A stretch of 9,155 nucleotides of DNA from positions 1 through 9,155 of the forward strand of contig JAZNIR010000091.1 of the NCBI GenBank assembly GCA_045577595.1, given 5' to 3'. The stretch's first letter is position 1. The number at the start of each line of letters is the position of its first letter. Under the pieces are notes generated by a model. That model was given only the letters and a program-made list of their open reading frames with translations, ran no database searches and was not told where the DNA came from. Below are positions 1 through 5,376 of this stretch, one piece after another. Source of the DNA: Scatosoma sp045577595. Its GTDB lineage: Bacteria > Bacillota > Clostridia > Christensenellales > Borkfalkiaceae. Both the position numbers and the translations under genes were made by a program.

Positions 1-246
1 TCCTTAGTACGAGAGGACCGGGATGAACGCACCAACTGTGCACCTGTTGTCGCGCCAGCGGCATAGCAGGGTAGCGGAGTGCGGTTGAGATAAACGCTGA
101 AAGCATCTAAGCGTGAAACTCGCTTCAAGATAAGGTATCCCATAGCGTAGGCTAGTAAGACTCCTTGAAGACAACAAGGTTGATAGGTCGGAGGTGTAAA
201 TGCAGTAATGTAAAGCTGACCGATACTAATAAGTCGAGGGCTTGAT
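1..246 (+). rRNA. 23S ribosomal RNA, 3' end (partial)
   Basis: This is the last ~246 bases of 23S rRNA; the rest lies upstream of the window. Bases 6-20 are the universally conserved sarcin-ricin loop (AGTACGAGAGGACCG), the binding site for elongation factors. The conserved domain VI segments follow, including the stretch ending GACCGATACTAATAAGTCGAGGGCTTGA. The mature 3' end is placed near 246 by similarity to other Firmicute 23S genes and could be off by a few bases. A perfect 8-bp inverted repeat (246-253 with 269-276) just beyond it may be part of the processing region. Confidence 0.97.
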
Positions 247-547
247 TTCAATTTTACTGAAAAAGGATAATTGAAAGGTAAGACTTGAATATACGAAATC
301 TTTTCGAAAAAAGATTCTATAATTTTTACGAGCACACAAAAAGAAAAAATAAAGATTTTGCAAAAGCGTACGAAAAAATATTTGCTATGTAGTTGTTAGT
401 CTTTTCAAAGAAGAAGGCTGACGAATAAAACAATCCAAGCGAATGAACGTGATAGAAAGGATTGGTCAAGGCATTGCCTTGTTGTTAGTCTTTTCAAAAA
501 GACGTATAAAAACGTATGTATACCGCGAGAGCGGAATATATAACCAT
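247..547 (+). other. 23S-5S intergenic transcribed spacer, no tRNA
   Basis: This 300-base spacer holds no tRNA and no credible gene, but it is rich in potential hairpins. These are 246-253/269-276 (8 bp), 297-304/309-316 (AATCTTTT with AAAAGATT), 393-403/414-424 (11 bp with G-U pairs), 431-436/459-464 (CAATCC with GGATTG), 467-472/476-481 (CAAGGC with GCCTTG), 488-493/498-503 and 523-526/531-534 (CCGC, GAGA loop, GCGG). The last one sits directly before 5S. Such stems are expected to guide RNase processing of the precursor. The pairings are read from the sequence; the processing role is inferred. Confidence 0.75.
393..498 (+). repeat. 17-bp direct repeat in the rRNA spacer
   Basis: The 17-mer TTGTTAGTCTTTTCAAA occurs at 393-409 and again at 482-498, 89 bases apart. 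In the first copy its 5' part pairs with 414-424 to make a long hairpin. In the second copy its 3' part folds locally (GTCTTT with AAAGAC). The same sequence therefore sits in two different predicted structures. It may come from internal duplication of the spacer, or it may be a conserved processing or antitermination signal of this lineage. Confidence 0.7.
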
Positions 548-661
548 AGCGGTGATGATGGCAAAGAGGTCCCACCTGTTCTCATTCCGAACACAGAAGT
601 TAAGCTCTTTTACGCCGAAAGTACTTGCAAGGTATTGCTGGGAGGATAGGTAATTGCCGCT
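548..661 (+). rRNA. 5S ribosomal RNA
   Basis: This is the 5S rRNA of the large ribosomal subunit. The conserved core is seen at about 570-607 (CCCACCTGTTCTCATTCCGA and then ACACAGAAGTTAAG), followed by the loop E/helix IV region and GGGAGGATAGG at 640-650. The ends are set by the terminal helix: AGCGGT at 548-553 pairs with GCCGCT at 656-661, with one G-U pair. Ends may shift by 1-3 bases. It is the last gene of the rrn operon and is followed by a terminator. Confidence 0.93.
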
Positions 662-672
662 TTTCAAGAAAA

Positions 673-712
673 CCACCCACTTATTCATTTCGAATAAGTG
701 GGGTGTTCCTTT
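673..712 (+). terminator. Intrinsic terminator of the rrn operon
   Basis: CCACTTATTC (677-686) pairs with GAATAAGTGG (692-701) across a 5-base loop. The stem extends by C676-G702, and a T-rich run (TTCCTTTAT) follows. It lies 12 bases after 5S and should end rRNA transcription. Confidence 0.85.
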
Positions 713-760
713 ATAATTATTTAGCATATGCCAAATCGGGATATTTTTTAAAGGAATATA

Positions 761-769
761 TGATATAAT
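761..769 (+). promoter_or_regulatory. Extended -10 promoter for the Cys-rich small protein
   Basis: TGATATAAT (761-769) gives a perfect TATAAT at 764-769 with an upstream TGn extension. No good -35 is visible 16-18 bases upstream, where the sequence is AT-rich, so the extended -10 may compensate. Transcription would begin near 776, about 22 bases before the start codon. Confidence 0.6.
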
Positions 770-797
770 AATATCAATCATATGCAAGGAGAAAAGT

Positions 798-1094
798 ATG
801 TCGAAAAAATTAAAAAGTTGCGAGAATTGTGGGAATTTTCGCGCGTATTATGAAAAGTGTGTAGACACCTTTATAAAAACGAATAAAGGAACGTGTAGAG
901 TATTTAAAGAAATTATTAACGGACAAGGCGTGTGTGAAAATTGGAGTACAAAGAACACTTCGCGACAATTTACACAAGAAAATATCGTAAAGTCATTAGA
1001 TAGAATTTCCGAAGATATTATGGGGATTCGAAAAATTATGCAAGAATATAAAGAAGAAAAAAATGTTATGGATTGTATAGAATTAGAATTATAA
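798..1094 (+). CDS. Small Cys-rich (putative zinc-binding) protein, unknown function
   Basis: This is a 98-aa soluble protein of unknown function. The N-terminal half carries five cysteines, C8-x2-C11, C21, C33 and C46, in a pattern (CENCGNF...C...GTC...GVCENW) typical of small metal-binding folds. Zinc binding is inferred from the spacing. Residues about 60-85 (IVKSLDRISEDIMGIRKIMQEY) have a heptad-like spacing of I/L/M and should form an amphipathic helix or short coiled coil, which suggests oligomerisation or a protein partner. The start is secure: AAGGAG at 786-791 lies 6 bases before the ATG. It has its own extended -10 promoter and a strong terminator at its stop codon, so it is monocistronic. 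There is no signal peptide or membrane segment. Confidence 0.8.
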   Translation: MSKKLKSCENCGNFRAYYEKCVDTFIKTNKGTCRVFKEIINGQGVCENWSTKNTSRQFTQENIVKSLDRISEDIMGIRKIMQEYKEEKNVMDCIELEL

Positions 1095-1117
1095 AAAACG
1101 GGCGTTTGCCCGTTTTT
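1094..1117 (+). terminator. Terminator of the Cys-rich small protein gene
   Basis: AAAAACGGGC (1094-1103) pairs perfectly with GCCCGTTTTT (1108-1117) around a GTTT loop. The stem begins at the last base of the stop codon and ends in its own T-run. It is symmetric and could act on both strands. Confidence 0.9.
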
Positions 1118-1150
1118 GTGTTTTCAAGGGGGTATGTACGAGATGAAATA

Positions 1151-1179
1151 AAAAACGGCGAGAATCTCTCGCCGTTTTT
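1151..1179 (-). terminator. Terminator of the DeoR-family gene, likely bidirectional
   Basis: A 13-bp perfect stem is formed by AAAAACGGCGAGA (1151-1163) and TCTCGCCGTTTTT (1167-1179), with a 3-base loop. On the minus strand it lies 15 bases after the DeoR stop codon and ends in T's (TTTTTTATTTC). It also has a T-tract on the plus strand, so it would insulate both convergent genes. Confidence 0.92.
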
Positions 1180-1194
1180 AACGCTTTTTTTCGT

Positions 1195-1953
1195 TTACAT
1201 TACGATAATATCCATTGATTTTAATTCGTTTTTCAAACCTTCGGGGAACGCTTCGTCGGTGATAAGCACGTGGATATCTTCCAATCTTGCGAAAGTGTGC
1301 GGTTTGATTTTTCCTATTTTCGAGCTATCTAACATCATATACGTAAATTTCGCTTTTTTGCGGACGATTTTAAACATATCCGCTTCCACTTGCGAACCGC
1401 ACGAAAACCCGTTTTCGGGAGTGAATGCCGCAGCGGAAATAATCGCCAATTCGAAATTGGAATCGGCAAAATACATAGAAGAGAGAGAAGATGCCGTCGA
1501 TAAATTGTCTTTAATCAGCGTTCCACCCAACAAATTGACAGTTACGTTTTTCTTTTTGCAAAGCTCGGTGGCTACGGCAAGACCGTTGGTAAATACGTTG
1601 CAAGGTACGTCGGGCATTTCTTTTGCTAAATATAACGCCGTCGAGCCTGCATCAAGGAAAATGGACGCGCCTTCGTCGATTAAGCTTGCCGCTTTGCTGG
1701 CGATTGCGATTTTCTCGTCGGTGTGGATAGTCGTTTTTTTCGTATAGGGTACGCCGGACGTTTTTTGTACGTCTTTTACGGACATAGCGCCACCGCGAAC
1801 GCGAATAATTTTCCCTTGTTCTTCCAAAAGAAATAAATCGCGACGCAACGTCATAAAAGACAGGTCGGGGAAATATTCGTGCAGTTGTTTTAAAGATATT
1901 TTTCCACGTTTATCAATTAAATCGGTGATTTGTTGAATACGTTCTCTTCTCAT
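1195..1953 (-). CDS. DeoR/GlpR-family transcriptional regulator
   Basis: This is a 252-aa DeoR-type transcription factor, a class that usually represses sugar or nucleoside genes and senses a phosphorylated sugar. Residues 1-57 form the winged HTH (MRRERIQQITDLID...FMTLRRDLFLLEEQGKIIRVRGGA). The rest is the DeoR C-terminal sensor of the isomerase-like fold: D101-AGST105 (the usual phosphate-binding loop), FTNGL at 121-125, GG143-144 and DSSK at 209-212. I place the start at 1953 rather than 2013 because MRRERI is the family's normal N-terminus and GGAG lies 8 bases upstream on the minus strand. No sugar kinase or PTS gene is adjacent, so it is an orphan regulator with an unknown target. It ends at a strong hairpin. 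Confidence 0.92.
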   Translation of the reverse strand: MRRERIQQITDLIDKRGKISLKQLHEYFPDLSFMTLRRDLFLLEEQGKIIRVRGGAMSVKDVQKTSGVPYTKKTTIHTDEKIAIASKAASLIDEGASIFLDAGSTALYLAKEMPDVPCNVFTNGLAVATELCKKKNVTVNLLGGTLIKDNLSTASSLSSMYFADSNFELAIISAAAFTPENGFSCGSQVEADMFKIVRKKAKFTYMMLDSSKIGKIKPHTFARLEDIHVLITDEAFPEGLKNELKSMDIIVM

Positions 1954-1989
1954 TGGTTTGCTCCGTAAAAATAATCTTGTTACAAATTT

Positions 1990-2017
1990 ATCATAAAGCT
2001 GAAAAAAAATCAAGCAA
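1990..2017 (-). promoter_or_regulatory. Candidate promoter of the DeoR-family gene
   Basis: On the minus strand TTGCTT (2017-2012) and TATGAT (1995-1990) are spaced 16 bases apart. They lie about 37 bases upstream of the start codon in very AT-rich sequence. The match is moderate, and other AT-rich pairs nearby are possible. Confidence 0.45.
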
Positions 2018-2129
2018 AAATGTAAACTTTTTTGTTGTTTTCACAATATTTTGCAAAAAAAGCACATTTATTTGTATCAAAAGCAAAAAAACAAGCGAAA
2101 AAGGAAACGCGCATATGAAACGAAAACGA

Positions 2130-2158
2130 TTGCTTTTTTATATAAGGTGTGGTATAAT
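2130..2158 (+). promoter_or_regulatory. Sigma-A promoter of the 213-aa gene
   Basis: TTGCTT (2130-2135) is followed after 17 bases by a perfect TATAAT (2153-2158), with TGG directly before it (extended -10). The expected start site is near 2165, leaving a leader of about 26 bases with GGAG at 2179-2182. Confidence 0.8.
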
Positions 2159-2190
2159 ATACGAGAAATCCGCTGATTGGAGCAAGGAAC

Positions 2191-2832
2191 ATGTACGATT
2201 TTATCGCTGATTTAGACGAATATTTTTGCGAAAAGTACGCAAATTACGATAAACTTTGCGTAATGGAAGGATACCGTATGCCGAAAATGCACGCGTCGGA
2301 AGTGCGCGCGGACGGAAGAACGTACGCTTACACGTTGCCTGCAAACACGATGCGACTGGCTACGCAAGAAAAGAAAACGGAAATTCTCGCGAAGTTAAAA
2401 ACGCAAATCGTGGATAAAACCTTTTCTTTTACGTTCGTGCCTTTAAAATTCGGTGCGCGTATGCGCAATAAATATTCCCAATACGGCTTTGTAAAGACGT
2501 TTTTAGGGATATTGTCCAAATACAATTTAACGACGGACGAAGTGGGAGAACAGTTAGAAATCCAAGCGAAAATTTGGAAAGGGATTTGTAAAGGGGATTA
2601 TTTGCCGACGAAAAACTTGCTGTTTACCATAGCGCTTACGTCGCATCTTACCATCGACGATTTAAAAGTTTTGTTGGCGCTTTGCGATTACGAATTGGAT
2701 TTCGCGGTGGAAAAGGACGTCGTCGTCGCGTATTTGTTAGAACAAAAAGTTTTCAATCCGTTAATGCAACAAAGCGCGTTGACGGAATATAAAATTACCA
2801 ATCTTTTCTTTAAAAAGGAAGAATTGGCGTAA
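2191..2832 (+). CDS. Uncharacterised protein with C-terminal HTH-like helical domain
   Basis: This is a 213-aa soluble protein that I cannot assign to a named family. The N-terminal part (about 1-95) has acidic and aromatic segments (DEYFCEKYANYDKL, GYRMPKMHA) and a beta-like stretch TFSFTFVPL. From F100 onward it reads like a five-helix, XRE-like fold that I recall from Clostridial hypothetical proteins: FVKTFLGILSKYNLTTDEVGEQLEI, W..I.KGDYLPTK, then IALTSHLTIDDLKVLLALC, a D-V-V-V-A-Y-L segment and an N-x6-AL-EY tail. In that family Y-x-P-(S/T)-K and D-x-L-L are the conserved points; this comparison is from memory. The start at 2191 has GGAG at 2179-2182 with 8-base spacing. It has its own strong promoter, is divergent from the DeoR gene, and shows no clear terminator before the T-box region. 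There are no membrane segments. A regulatory or nucleic-acid-binding role is only inferred. Confidence 0.8.
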   Translation: MYDFIADLDEYFCEKYANYDKLCVMEGYRMPKMHASEVRADGRTYAYTLPANTMRLATQEKKTEILAKLKTQIVDKTFSFTFVPLKFGARMRNKYSQYGFVKTFLGILSKYNLTTDEVGEQLEIQAKIWKGICKGDYLPTKNLLFTIALTSHLTIDDLKVLLALCDYELDFAVEKDVVVAYLLEQKVFNPLMQQSALTEYKITNLFFKKEELA

Positions 2833-2849
2833 AAAGTAGTGATAAACAG

Positions 2850-2878
2850 TTGATTTTTACGCGTTGGCGTGATATAAT
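2850..2878 (+). promoter_or_regulatory. Sigma-A promoter of the cysE-cysS operon
   Basis: TTGATT (2850-2855), a 17-base spacer and a perfect TATAAT (2873-2878) preceded by TGA (extended -10). Transcription should start near 2885, at the 5' edge of the T-box leader. The promoter itself lies just after the stop codon of the preceding gene. Confidence 0.85.
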
Positions 2879-2884
2879 AAGAAA

Positions 2885-3165
2885 AATTGAATATCCGAGC
2901 GGAAAAAGAGTACCGAAAGACGAAAAACAACGTACAGAGAAATACGCCGTAGGCTGAAAGCGTATTGCCGTTTTTTAGGTTCGGGAAAGTGCGTTTTCGC
3001 GTGATTAGGACAAAGTAACGTTTGCGGTAGCCCCCGTTATCGGGCAAAAAAGGAAAAATTCCGTATAAAACAGGGATTTTTTGAAGTAAAGTGGAACAGC
3101 GTATCAAACCGCCTTTATATTATGTAGTATAGATTACTGCGTAAAATAAAGGCGGTGTTATTTTT
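2885..3165 (+). promoter_or_regulatory. Cysteine T-box leader (tRNA-Cys-sensing riboswitch)
   Basis: This transcribed leader senses uncharged tRNA-Cys. Stem I has the AGTA motif (2909-2912), helix CCGAA/TTCGG (2913-2917 with 2980-2984), AGAGA (2936-2940) and the apical hairpin AATACGC/GCGTATT (2941-2947 with 2960-2966) holding GGCTGAAA (2952-2959). The specifier loop GAAAGTGCG gives the codon TGC (2990-2992), which is Cys. An H-type pseudoknot follows: TAACG 3016-3020 with CGTTA 3035-3039, and GCCC 3030-3033 with GGGC 3042-3045, matching Stem IIA/B. Stem III is 3054-3062 with 3073-3081. The antiterminator pairs TAAAG (3087-3091) with CTTTA (3113-3117) and GCG (3099-3101) with CGC (3110-3112). 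Between them is the 7-base bulge TGGAACA, whose TGGA complements the UCCA end of tRNA-Cys. A separate Stem II is not evident. Confidence 0.95.
3108..3165 (+). terminator. T-box-controlled attenuator terminator
   Basis: ACCGCCTTTA (3108-3117) pairs perfectly with TAAAGGCGGT (3147-3156), and TTATTTTT follows. The 5' arm is the same segment (3110-3117) that the antiterminator uses, so the two folds exclude each other. Uncharged tRNA-Cys should favour read-through into cysE. Confidence 0.93.
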
Positions 3166-3189
3166 AATTTTGCAAAAGGAGAGCGCGTA

Positions 3190-3882
3190 ATGTGGTTTAA
3201 AAATTTACGGGAAGATATAAAAGCGGCGAAGCGCAACGACCCCGCCGCGCGAAACTCGTTTGAAATTTGGCTCACCTATTCGGGGGTGCACGCCCTTTCG
3301 TGGCATCGAGTCGCCCGTTTTTTTCATAAAATAAAATTGAAGTTGTTGGCGCGAATTATCAGTCAAATGGCGCGGTTTTTCACGGGGGTGGAAATCCATC
3401 CTGCAGCAAAAATCGAAGGGGGCGTGTTTATCGACCACGGCGCGGGCGTCGTGATTGGAGAAACGGCGGAAGTAAGGAAAGGCACGGTGATTTATCAAGG
3501 GGTAACGCTTGGCGGTACGGGGAAAGAGCGGGGCAAACGCCACCCGACGATTATGGAAAACGTAACGTTGTCGGCGGGGGCGAAAGTGCTTGGCGGGTTC
3601 ACCGTCGGGGAAGGCGCGAAAATCGGCGCGGGCGCGGTGGTTTTAAAGGAAGTACCGCCGTACGCCACCGTCGTTGGCGTACCTGGACGTATCGTGCGGA
3701 TTCGCCCGCCTGAAACGGAACACGAAAAAACGGCGCGGGACGGCATTATCGCCACCGTAGCTTTGAATGCGGAAATTAGCGCGGAAGAAGCGGAACGGCG
3801 GGAAGAACGCGCGAAAGAATTGGCGAGAATCGCCGAAGAAAAGAGAAATAAAAAGAAAGAAAAAAAGGAAGTGGAACAATGA
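3190..3882 (+). CDS. cysE: Serine O-acetyltransferase
   Basis: CysE transfers acetyl from acetyl-CoA to L-serine, giving O-acetylserine, the committed precursor of cysteine. The protein is 230 aa. The N-terminal helical part has DPAAR (17-21), HA (34-35) and HR (39-40). Residues about 68-170 are a left-handed beta-helix of hexapeptide repeats. The catalytic dyad is E68 (EIHPAAKI) and H83 (DHGAGVVIGE), with the active-site loop GGTGKERGKRHP (108-119) including H118. AAGGAG at 3176-3181 sets the start. Residues about 185-230 are a charged, helical E/K/R-rich tail (EEAERREERAKELA...) ending KKEVEQ. It lacks the C-terminal Ile that many CysE proteins insert into the active site of CysK. The gene is first in the T-box-controlled operon, and its end overlaps cysS by 4 bases (ATGA), indicating coupled translation. 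Confidence 0.96.
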   Translation: MWFKNLREDIKAAKRNDPAARNSFEIWLTYSGVHALSWHRVARFFHKIKLKLLARIISQMARFFTGVEIHPAAKIEGGVFIDHGAGVVIGETAEVRKGTVIYQGVTLGGTGKERGKRHPTIMENVTLSAGAKVLGGFTVGEGAKIGAGAVVLKEVPPYATVVGVPGRIVRIRPPETEHEKTARDGIIATVALNAEISAEEAERREERAKELARIAEEKRNKKKEKKEVEQ

Positions 3883-5330
3883 AAATTTACAATTCTTACA
3901 CGAAGAGAAAGGAAGATTTCTTGCCTCTTTCAGGCAACGACGTAAAAATGTACGCGTGCGGTATCACCGTTTCAGGCGAAGCGCATATCGGGCACGGTTA
4001 TCAAGCGCTTATTTACGATATTATGCGTAAATATCTTAAAAAGAGCGGTTATAACGTAACGTACGCGCGAAACTACACGGACGTAGACGATAAAATTATC
4101 GCAAAATCGCACGAAACGGGTATTCCTGCCGACGAGTATGCGAAGAAGATGATTGAAAACATCAACGAAGTAATGGAAAAGTTTGCGGTGGACGACCCAG
4201 ACGTATGGTTGAAAGCGACGGAAAATATCGACAATATCATTGACTTCGTTTCCACGCTTATCAAAAAGGGGCACGCGTATCCCACTAAAAACGGGGACGT
4301 GTATTTCGACGTAGCAAGCTTTCCCGCGTACGGGCAACTTTCCAACCGCAACGTAGACGACGCGCTCGACGGGGTGCGGGTGGATAACGACGACGAGAAG
4401 AAACACGCTTACGATTTTGCCCTTTGGAAGAGCGCGAAAGAAGGGGAAATCTATTGGGAATCCCCTTGGGGGAAAGGGCGTCCCGGCTGGCATATCGAAT
4501 GTTCGGCAATGAACCGCGCGGCGTTCGGCGACCAAATCGACATTCACGGTGGCGGGCGCGATTTGATTTTTCCCCACCACGAAAACGAAATCGCGCAAAC
4601 GGAAGCGTTGACGGGCAAGCGTTTCGTGAAATATTGGACGCATAACGGGCTGATTAAAGTCAACGGGCAAAAAATGAGTAAATCGCTGGGGAATAGCTTG
4701 CTCCTTGCCGACTTGCTTGAAAAATATTCGGACGAAGCGATTAAGTTTGCGCTTTTGCAAACGAATTACCGCAACGACATCAATATCACCGACGATTTAT
4801 TCCCGTCGGCGGAAAAGCATTTGTACGATTTCTATTCGACGCTTGCGATTGTGGATAAGGTAATGGACAAATTGCGTGGAATGGAATTAACGTTAGAAAA
4901 CGACGACGCGTTAAAGGCGGCGGAAGTTGCGCAAAAGGTGGACGGGGATTTCAACCGTTGTATGGACGACGATTTCAACACCGCACTGGCGCTTTCCAAT
5001 CTTTTCGGATATTTCAAGGAAATGAAGAAACTGCTTGCAAACGGGCGTTCGGGGGATTTGTTCGTGGCGCTTTCCTACGCCGTGCAAATCCGCAAAACCT
5101 ATTCGCTTTTGGGTATTTTTAAAAAGAGCGCGAAAGAATATATCGCTTGGTACGAAAAAACGAACGGGGGCAACGACGTACCCGACGACGTGCGAAAGAT
5201 TGCAGAAGAAAGATGGCAAGCCCGCGTAAATCGCGATTGGGCGAAAAGCGACGAGCTTCGGAATAAACTTGCCGAGCTTGGTTATACGGTGAAAGACAGC
5301 AAAACGGGCTACGAACTCACGAAAAATTAA
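3879..5330 (+). CDS. cysS: Cysteinyl-tRNA synthetase
   Basis: This class Ia enzyme charges tRNA-Cys with cysteine in the cytosol. The length, 483 aa, is slightly above the usual ~465. Signatures are HIGH at 36-39, KMSKS at 265-269, and the zinc and cysteine-binding set C27 (YACGITV), C208 (IECSAM), H233 and E237 (HGGGRDLIFPHHENE). TDVDDKII follows the first half of the Rossmann fold, and the C-terminal helical bundle and anticodon region are complete. The residues around HIGH read VSGEAHIGHGY, unlike the more common VYDxxHIGHxR, so there are substitutions near the active site. ATG at 3879 overlaps the cysE stop, and AGGAAG at 3866-3871 serves as the ribosome binding site. Regulation is through the upstream cysteine T-box. 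A long antisense ORF over 3972-4760 is a codon-bias shadow. Confidence 0.98.
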   Translation: MKIYNSYTKRKEDFLPLSGNDVKMYACGITVSGEAHIGHGYQALIYDIMRKYLKKSGYNVTYARNYTDVDDKIIAKSHETGIPADEYAKKMIENINEVMEKFAVDDPDVWLKATENIDNIIDFVSTLIKKGHAYPTKNGDVYFDVASFPAYGQLSNRNVDDALDGVRVDNDDEKKHAYDFALWKSAKEGEIYWESPWGKGRPGWHIECSAMNRAAFGDQIDIHGGGRDLIFPHHENEIAQTEALTGKRFVKYWTHNGLIKVNGQKMSKSLGNSLLLADLLEKYSDEAIKFALLQTNYRNDINITDDLFPSAEKHLYDFYSTLAIVDKVMDKLRGMELTLENDDALKAAEVAQKVDGDFNRCMDDDFNTALALSNLFGYFKEMKKLLANGRSGDLFVALSYAVQIRKTYSLLGIFKKSAKEYIAWYEKTNGGNDVPDDVRKIAEERWQARVNRDWAKSDELRNKLAELGYTVKDSKTGYELTKN

Positions 5331-5339
5331 AAGATGATA

Positions 5340-5376
5340 AAAAACTCCTTACGGCGTTACACCGTAGGGAGTTTTT
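5340..5376. terminator. Bidirectional terminator between cysS and the LysR gene
   Basis: AAAAACTCCTTACGG (5340-5354) pairs with CCGTAGGGAGTTTTT (5362-5376), a 15-bp stem with one G-U pair and a 7-base loop. Plus-strand T's follow (TTTTTCCTTTT). On the minus strand the stem also ends in T's (GGAGTTTTTTATC). The plus-strand 3' arm encodes the last residues of the LysR protein. Confidence 0.92.

Noticed and set aside
297..320. Hairpin AATCTTTT/AAAAGATT as a terminator inside the rRNA spacer
   Set aside because: The stem is almost all A-T, only loosely followed by T's, and lies inside an rRNA operon that must be transcribed through to 5S.
443..649. Short ORF across the rRNA spacer and 5S gene
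   Set aside because: It runs through conserved 5S rRNA and lacks a ribosome binding site.
1073..1747. Plus-strand 224-aa ORF antisense to the DeoR gene
   Set aside because: It covers two terminator hairpins and the reverse complement of a clear DeoR protein, with no ribosome binding site and no recognisable domain.
2833..2862. TAAAAA/TTTTTA inverted repeat after the 213-aa gene as a terminator
   Set aside because: The pairing is A-T only and short, and it overlaps the -35 region of the cysE promoter, so I do not call it.
2688..3107. Minus-strand 139-aa ORF in the region before cysE
   Set aside because: The region is a T-box leader plus the end of the upstream gene; the ORF has no start signals and would cross the promoter.
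3972..4760. Minus-strand 262-aa ORF antisense to cysS
   Set aside because: It lies wholly inside the CysRS coding region; the frame stays open because of the GCG/GAC-rich codon use of the real gene.
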